Source: Burkholderiaceae bacterium (GTDB lineage Bacteria > Pseudomonadota > Gammaproteobacteria > Burkholderiales > Burkholderiaceae_C). From it: 49,122 bases of DNA. The notes under the pieces are model-generated. The model was not told the DNA's origin, did no database searches, and was given only the letters and a program-made list of their open reading frames with translations. Location: assembly GCA_014879655.1 (NCBI GenBank), contig JACSRS010000091.1, forward strand, positions 1 to 49,122, in the 5' to 3' direction. Below, one piece after another: positions 46,245 through 49,122 of the stretch. Within the stretch, counting starts at the first letter, position 1. Every line of letters starts with the position of its first letter. Position numbers and translations under genes: made by a program.

Positions 46245-46686
46245 CACGATCGACCGCGCAAGGGCACTTCTGCAGCGAGCCTCTCTCGTGCTTTTTTGGG
46301 AAATTTCAGTGAAATTCGATAGAAACCAGCGTCAAATGGACGCTTGTTGCTATCGATAGGAGATTATGATCGAGCGAAATGGCCCTGTTTCACGGGTCGA
46401 GCGAGTTGCCAAGTACCGTGCGTCGCCAAGACCTCCATCGAGCAGCGCTTAATCAATGGGTTCCGCAAGCGGGCTAAAACCGGCAAAGGAAAGCTGTCGG
46501 CCAGCGGCCGGCTTGGGTTCAGAATTCTCAGGGGCCCGTCAGGGTCGTGCAATCGGTGACAATTGCAGGGTTTGCCCGCATCAATGATGCGTGCAGACGC
46601 TTTGCCAGCTTTGCGGGGCGCCACATCCATGGCGTTCGGCAGGCATCATTCGTACACACCATTGTTTGACCTGAAAGTACTCCATC
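46245..46686. other. 442-nt gene-free region carrying repeat copy 8
   Basis: Repeat copy 8 occupies 46290-46362. The rest has only short frames that look random, with no recognised RNA gene. The promoter of the following exported protein is presumably between about 46560 and 46660 but is not obvious. Confidence 0.45.
46290..46362 (+). repeat. Dispersed palindromic repeat, copy 8 (best-formed copy)
   Basis: The core AGCGTCAAATGGACGCT (46328-46344) is a hairpin with a perfect 6-bp stem and AAATG loop. It is preceded by the T-rich half and followed by TTGCTATCGATAG. It lies in non-coding DNA and serves as reference for the family. Confidence 0.72.
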
Positions 46687-47292
46687 ATGCGTTTCAACCT
46701 GACCCCCGCCGTTCTGGCGCTTTCCCTTCTGGCCTTGCCGGCACTGGCCCAGCAGGCACCCGTTGCCGCCCAGGTCACTGTCAACGAGCCCGGCAAAGTG
46801 GGCGTGATGGAGACGGTAAAGGTCACGGCAACCGTGACGGCCATTGACCAGGCCACCCGCAAGGTGAAGCTGAAAACGGCGGCTGGCAAGACCATCGATC
46901 TGGTTGTCCGTGACGATGTCAAGAATCTGGCCCAAGTCAAGGTGGGTGACCAGCTCGTGGTGCAGTTCGTTCAGGCGCTGACATTGCAAGTCAAGAAGGG
47001 TGGCGGCATTCGCAGCAGCACCCAGACCACCGATTCGGCCCAGGCCAAGCCTGGCGAGAAGCCTGGTGCTGCCGAAGGCCGCGAAGTGACGATGGTCGGA
47101 GACGTGCTCGCTGTGGATCCGAAGAAAAAGACCATCACCGTGAAAGGCCCGGGCGGCAACATCATCGATCTGAACGTCCAGAATCCCGAACACTTCAAGG
47201 TCGTCAAGAAGGGTGACCAGATCGAACTGGTCTACGTGGAAGCCGTTGCTGTGGCCGTCGAGCCGGCGCCGAAAAAGGCCGCTACCAAATAA
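46687..47292 (+). CDS. Exported protein of two tandem beta-domain repeats
   Basis: A 201-aa protein with a clear signal peptide (residues 1-21, LALSLLALPALAQ). Two related domains follow. Domain 1 (about 42-98) reads VKVTATVTAIDQATRKVKLK then GKTIDLVVRDD and VKVGDQLVVQFVQAL. Domain 2 (about 134-190) reads REVTMVGDVLAVDPKKKTIT then GNIIDLNVQNP and VKKGDQIELVYVEAV. These look like an internal duplication of a small OB/DUF5666-like beta fold. The function is unknown. The gene stands alone. Confidence 0.78.
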   Translation: MRFNLTPAVLALSLLALPALAQQAPVAAQVTVNEPGKVGVMETVKVTATVTAIDQATRKVKLKTAAGKTIDLVVRDDVKNLAQVKVGDQLVVQFVQALTLQVKKGGGIRSSTQTTDSAQAKPGEKPGAAEGREVTMVGDVLAVDPKKKTITVKGPGGNIIDLNVQNPEHFKVVKKGDQIELVYVEAVAVAVEPAPKKAATK

Positions 47293-47414
47293 AGCGGGCC
47301 ATTCAGCGGGTCGGGCGCTCGAGCAAACGCCAACGTCCGATCTCAGCCTTCTTGGCGGTCGCAAGTCCTGGCATGGCGCTTCGCAGGCTTTTTTGAAAAG
47401 TTGATGCGCAAGCG

Positions 47415-47915
47415 TCAAACGTTGGCTGGTGATGCGGCAAACTTGAGCCGCTGCCATTCGTCCAGATTGGCGCGGGCCGTGCGAGCGGCTTCGCGCATTA
47501 TTTCGTCATGGTCTGCGCGCTTGGCCGTGAGTTCAATGACATAGCCGTTCGGATCTCGGAAGTAGATCGAATCAATGAACCCGTGGTTGGACACGCCACG
47601 GGTTTCAATGCCTTCGACCTTTCCTTTGGCAAACATGGCTTCAAGGTCTTCCGGCGTCACCTCCAGCGCGATGTGAAGGTCAAAATCGTGCCGATCCTGG
47701 AATTCGAAAGGCATGTCGGGCGCTTCAAAGAAAGCCAGACAGGAACCGTCATCCATCTGGTAGAAGGAATGTAGCGTCCGAGTGGTTCGCCCCGTCTGAG
47801 TCTGATTGATCGTGAAGGCTTGCACCAGCGGCAAGCCCAGAAACTCGCTGTAAAAACGGCGCGTTTCCTCGGAATCTCGGCAACGGTAGGCGTTGTGGTG
47901 CAGTCCCTTCAGCAT
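47415..47915 (-). CDS. VOC family (glyoxalase/dioxygenase-fold) protein
   Basis: A 166-aa single-domain vicinal-oxygen-chelate protein. The first metal-ligand region is GLHHNAYRCRDSEETRRFY, the middle has FYQMDDGSCLAFFEAP and DLHIALEV, and the last ligand region is DSIYFRDPNGYVIELTAKR. These fit a metal-dependent VOC enzyme, such as a lactoylglutathione lyase-like or ring-cleaving dioxygenase-like protein; the substrate is unknown. AAGGAG lies 7 nt before the ATG at 47915. Confidence 0.82.
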   Translation of the reverse strand: MLKGLHHNAYRCRDSEETRRFYSEFLGLPLVQAFTINQTQTGRTTRTLHSFYQMDDGSCLAFFEAPDMPFEFQDRHDFDLHIALEVTPEDLEAMFAKGKVEGIETRGVSNHGFIDSIYFRDPNGYVIELTAKRADHDEIMREAARTARANLDEWQRLKFAASPANV

Positions 47916-48063
47916 GGCTGTCTCCTTATTGTGCGTTGACGGTCGCCCGTGCACGCGGCAGACTTGTCCGAATGTCGCAGCGGCCCGGTACCCATCGCAT
48001 CTTGACCGCCCCGTCGGTTCGGGGTGTTCGGGCAATGATCGGCGCTGACGCCCGTTATTGACC

Positions 48064-48390
48064 ATGTCCCGACGCAAGCACTATCACGTCTATGTGGTCG
48101 AATTGTCAACCGACGTTTTGTACAGCCCACGGTTTCTGAGAGGGAATCCGGGTTACGTAAAAGGCAAGCCTTGCGTGTATGTCGGAATGACGGGATTGGA
48201 CCCAGACGTGCGCTTTGACAAGCACAAGGCCGGCATACAGTCGAACCGGTTCGTCAAAGAGTTCGGTCTGCGACTGCTGCCCGAACTTTACGAACTGTAT
48301 AACCCGTTGACCTACGACGAAGCACGCTCTCTGGAGGTTGAATTGGGTATCGACCTGCGAGAGAGCGGCTATGGAGTCTGGCAAGCGTGA
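48064..48390 (+). CDS. Small GIY-YIG-like domain protein
   Basis: A 108-aa protein. KHYHVYVVELS and KPCVYVGMTGLDPDVRFDKHKAG resemble the GIY-YIG nuclease core: the first aromatic strand, the second YVG strand, then Arg-x3-His. FGLRLLPELYELYNPLTYDEARSLEVEL follows, seen here as LPELYELYNPLTYDEARSLE. The catalytic status is unclear because no C-terminal domain is present. A related group of small UvrC-like proteins is common in bacteria. It has no operon partner. Confidence 0.65.
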   Translation: MSRRKHYHVYVVELSTDVLYSPRFLRGNPGYVKGKPCVYVGMTGLDPDVRFDKHKAGIQSNRFVKEFGLRLLPELYELYNPLTYDEARSLEVELGIDLRESGYGVWQA

Positions 48391-48462
48391 ACGCGAATAT
48401 CGCGCTCGTCGCAGCGGGAAAAAGTAAGCATTTTGGCTTTCGACCCAGGGCTTCAGGGCGAT

Positions 48463-48897
48463 TCAAGCTTCGTGGGACGTCGCGGCGGACTCCGGGAGCC
48501 CGAAGATTCGATCAAACGCCCAGGTGAACGCAATCGCATAAAAGAAGAAGAAAGCCAGCAGACCCAGATTCGCCAAGAACGCGTCCAAAGCCGAAATTTC
48601 CAGCCACAGGGCCATCACCGGAACCAGCATGACGACAAGGCCGCCCTCGAAGCCCAGACCATGCAACAAGCGCCTGGTGAATGAACGGCCTCGTTCAGAT
48701 TGACGCGACTCCCAGCGTTCGAAAAGAGTGTTGAACACATAGTTCCAGGCCAGCGCAATGCTGGACAGGACAACAGCCAGGCCCAGGGTTGATGAAGGCG
48801 GTTTGTCAAATGCGAAGCTCAGAACCGGGCCCACGAAGGCGATGGCGAATGCCTCGTACAGGATGGCTTGAAGCACGCGACGAAACCTGGGCGTCAT
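48463..48897 (-). CDS. PACE-family multidrug efflux protein
   Basis: A 144-aa inner-membrane protein made of two tandem bacterial transmembrane pair domains (PF05232). Repeat 1 has RVLQAILYEAFAIAFVGPVL and SIALAWNYVFNTLFERWE. Repeat 2 has LLHGLGFEGGLVVMLVPVMA and FYAIAFTWAFDRIFG. The conserved Glu in the first helix (YEAF) and Asn-Tyr (WNY) are kept. PACE proteins export biocides such as chlorhexidine and acriflavine, or natural polyamines. The ATG at 48897 suits family starts. Confidence 0.87.
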   Translation of the reverse strand: MTPRFRRVLQAILYEAFAIAFVGPVLSFAFDKPPSSTLGLAVVLSSIALAWNYVFNTLFERWESRQSERGRSFTRRLLHGLGFEGGLVVMLVPVMALWLEISALDAFLANLGLLAFFFFYAIAFTWAFDRIFGLPESAATSHEA

Positions 48898-49003
48898 GCA
48901 GAGAACTGGTTCATTGGGTGAATCGGGGCTGACGGGTGACAGGTATTGATTGACCGAATCGCTGAAGCAGTGCGCCGTTTTGAAGCAGGCCCATCCGACC
49001 ATG

Positions 49004-49034
49004 AAAAAAGCACCAGGGCTTTTGACCCGGGTGC
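49004..49034 (-). terminator. Rho-independent terminator of tRNA-Asn
   Basis: Read on the minus strand, GCACCCGGG (49034-49026) pairs with CCCTGGTGC (49018-49010) with one mismatch, followed by six T (49009-49004). It lies about 20 nt beyond the tRNA 3' end. Confidence 0.85.
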
Positions 49035-49053
49035 TTGATTCGTTTCTTGATTT

Positions 49054-49122
49054 TGGCTCCTCGACCTGGGCTCGAACCAGGGACCTACGGATTAACAGTC
49101 CGGCGCTCTACCGACTGAGCTA
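49054..49122 (-). tRNA. tRNA-Asn(GTT), 5' acceptor strand cut off by the window edge
   Basis: The minus strand reads TAGCTCAGTCGGTAGAGC (D-arm), an anticodon loop CTGTTAA with anticodon GTT, the T-arm GGTTCGAGCC and the acceptor end TCGAGGAGCCA with an encoded CCA. The first seven acceptor bases would lie at 49123-49129, outside the window. Confidence 0.95.

Noticed and set aside
47391-47430. Possible ninth copy of the dispersed repeat (AAGCGTCAAACG after a T run)
   Set aside because: Only the short core partly matches, there is no GCTATYRAA end, and the bases encode the normal C-terminus of the VOC protein.

Overview
The window looks like a chromosomal segment of a betaproteobacterium of the order Burkholderiales, most likely family Comamonadaceae. 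This rests on high G+C, the phaC-phaA-phaB cassette, ilvB-ilvH-ilvC-pssA-leuA order, a TTG-started sigma factor followed by DUF3619/DUF3106/RDD genes, nadE next to glnB, and a dispersed repeat ending in GCTATYRAA that resembles repeats I know from comamonads. The placement is inferred from gene content, not from a 16S gene. Layout: 1-4132 is an AT-richer accessory island holding a Thoeris anti-phage locus on the minus strand. It has one SIR2-SLOG effector (thsA) and three different TIR-domain genes. The island is bracketed by two similar ~40-bp direct repeats (77-116 and 4026-4065). 4133-4878 is a broken remnant of a DUF2126/transglutaminase-type gene with a frameshift at an 11-G run. From 5037 onward the DNA is ordinary core or metabolic sequence. 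5037-10388 carries a sugar kinase, a 2-hydroxyacid dehydrogenase, a GT2 glycosyltransferase, an FAD oxidoreductase and maleylacetoacetate isomerase, followed by pgeF. 11372-18153 is a complete cytochrome c maturation operon, ccmABCDEFGHI, with mostly 4-8-nt overlaps and including the small ccmD. 18500-22317 is the polyhydroxybutyrate cassette (synthase, thiolase, reductase), closed by a bidirectional terminator. 22436-29816 holds an SDR enzyme, two amidohydrolases, an L-2-hydroxyglutarate oxidase-type enzyme, a FemAB-like GNAT, nadE and glnB. 29852-32749 is a minus-strand run: LOG family, RDD, DUF3106, DUF3619, sigma factor. 33068-39177 is branched-chain amino acid synthesis, with pssA inserted between ilvC and leuA and a leucine-rich leader peptide plus attenuator before leuA. 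The remainder holds a D-Ala-D-Ala endopeptidase, an IclR regulator, the N-degron enzymes aat and bpt, several exported proteins of unknown function, a VOC protein, a GIY-YIG-like protein, a PACE-type efflux protein and a partial tRNA-Asn at the right edge. How the genes work together: in the Thoeris locus, TIR proteins are expected to sense infection and make a cyclic ADP-ribose isomer, which the SLOG domain of ThsA reads to switch on NAD depletion. Three unlike TIR proteins feeding one effector suggest a multi-sensor arrangement. Elsewhere the genes form ordinary pathway operons. The second theme is a family of short, partly palindromic repeats (eight copies seen, all in one orientation). Three of them lie in frame inside protein-coding genes (pgeF, the FemAB-like gene, nadE), adding or replacing short peptide segments. 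No CRISPR array, insertion sequence, integrase or rRNA was seen.
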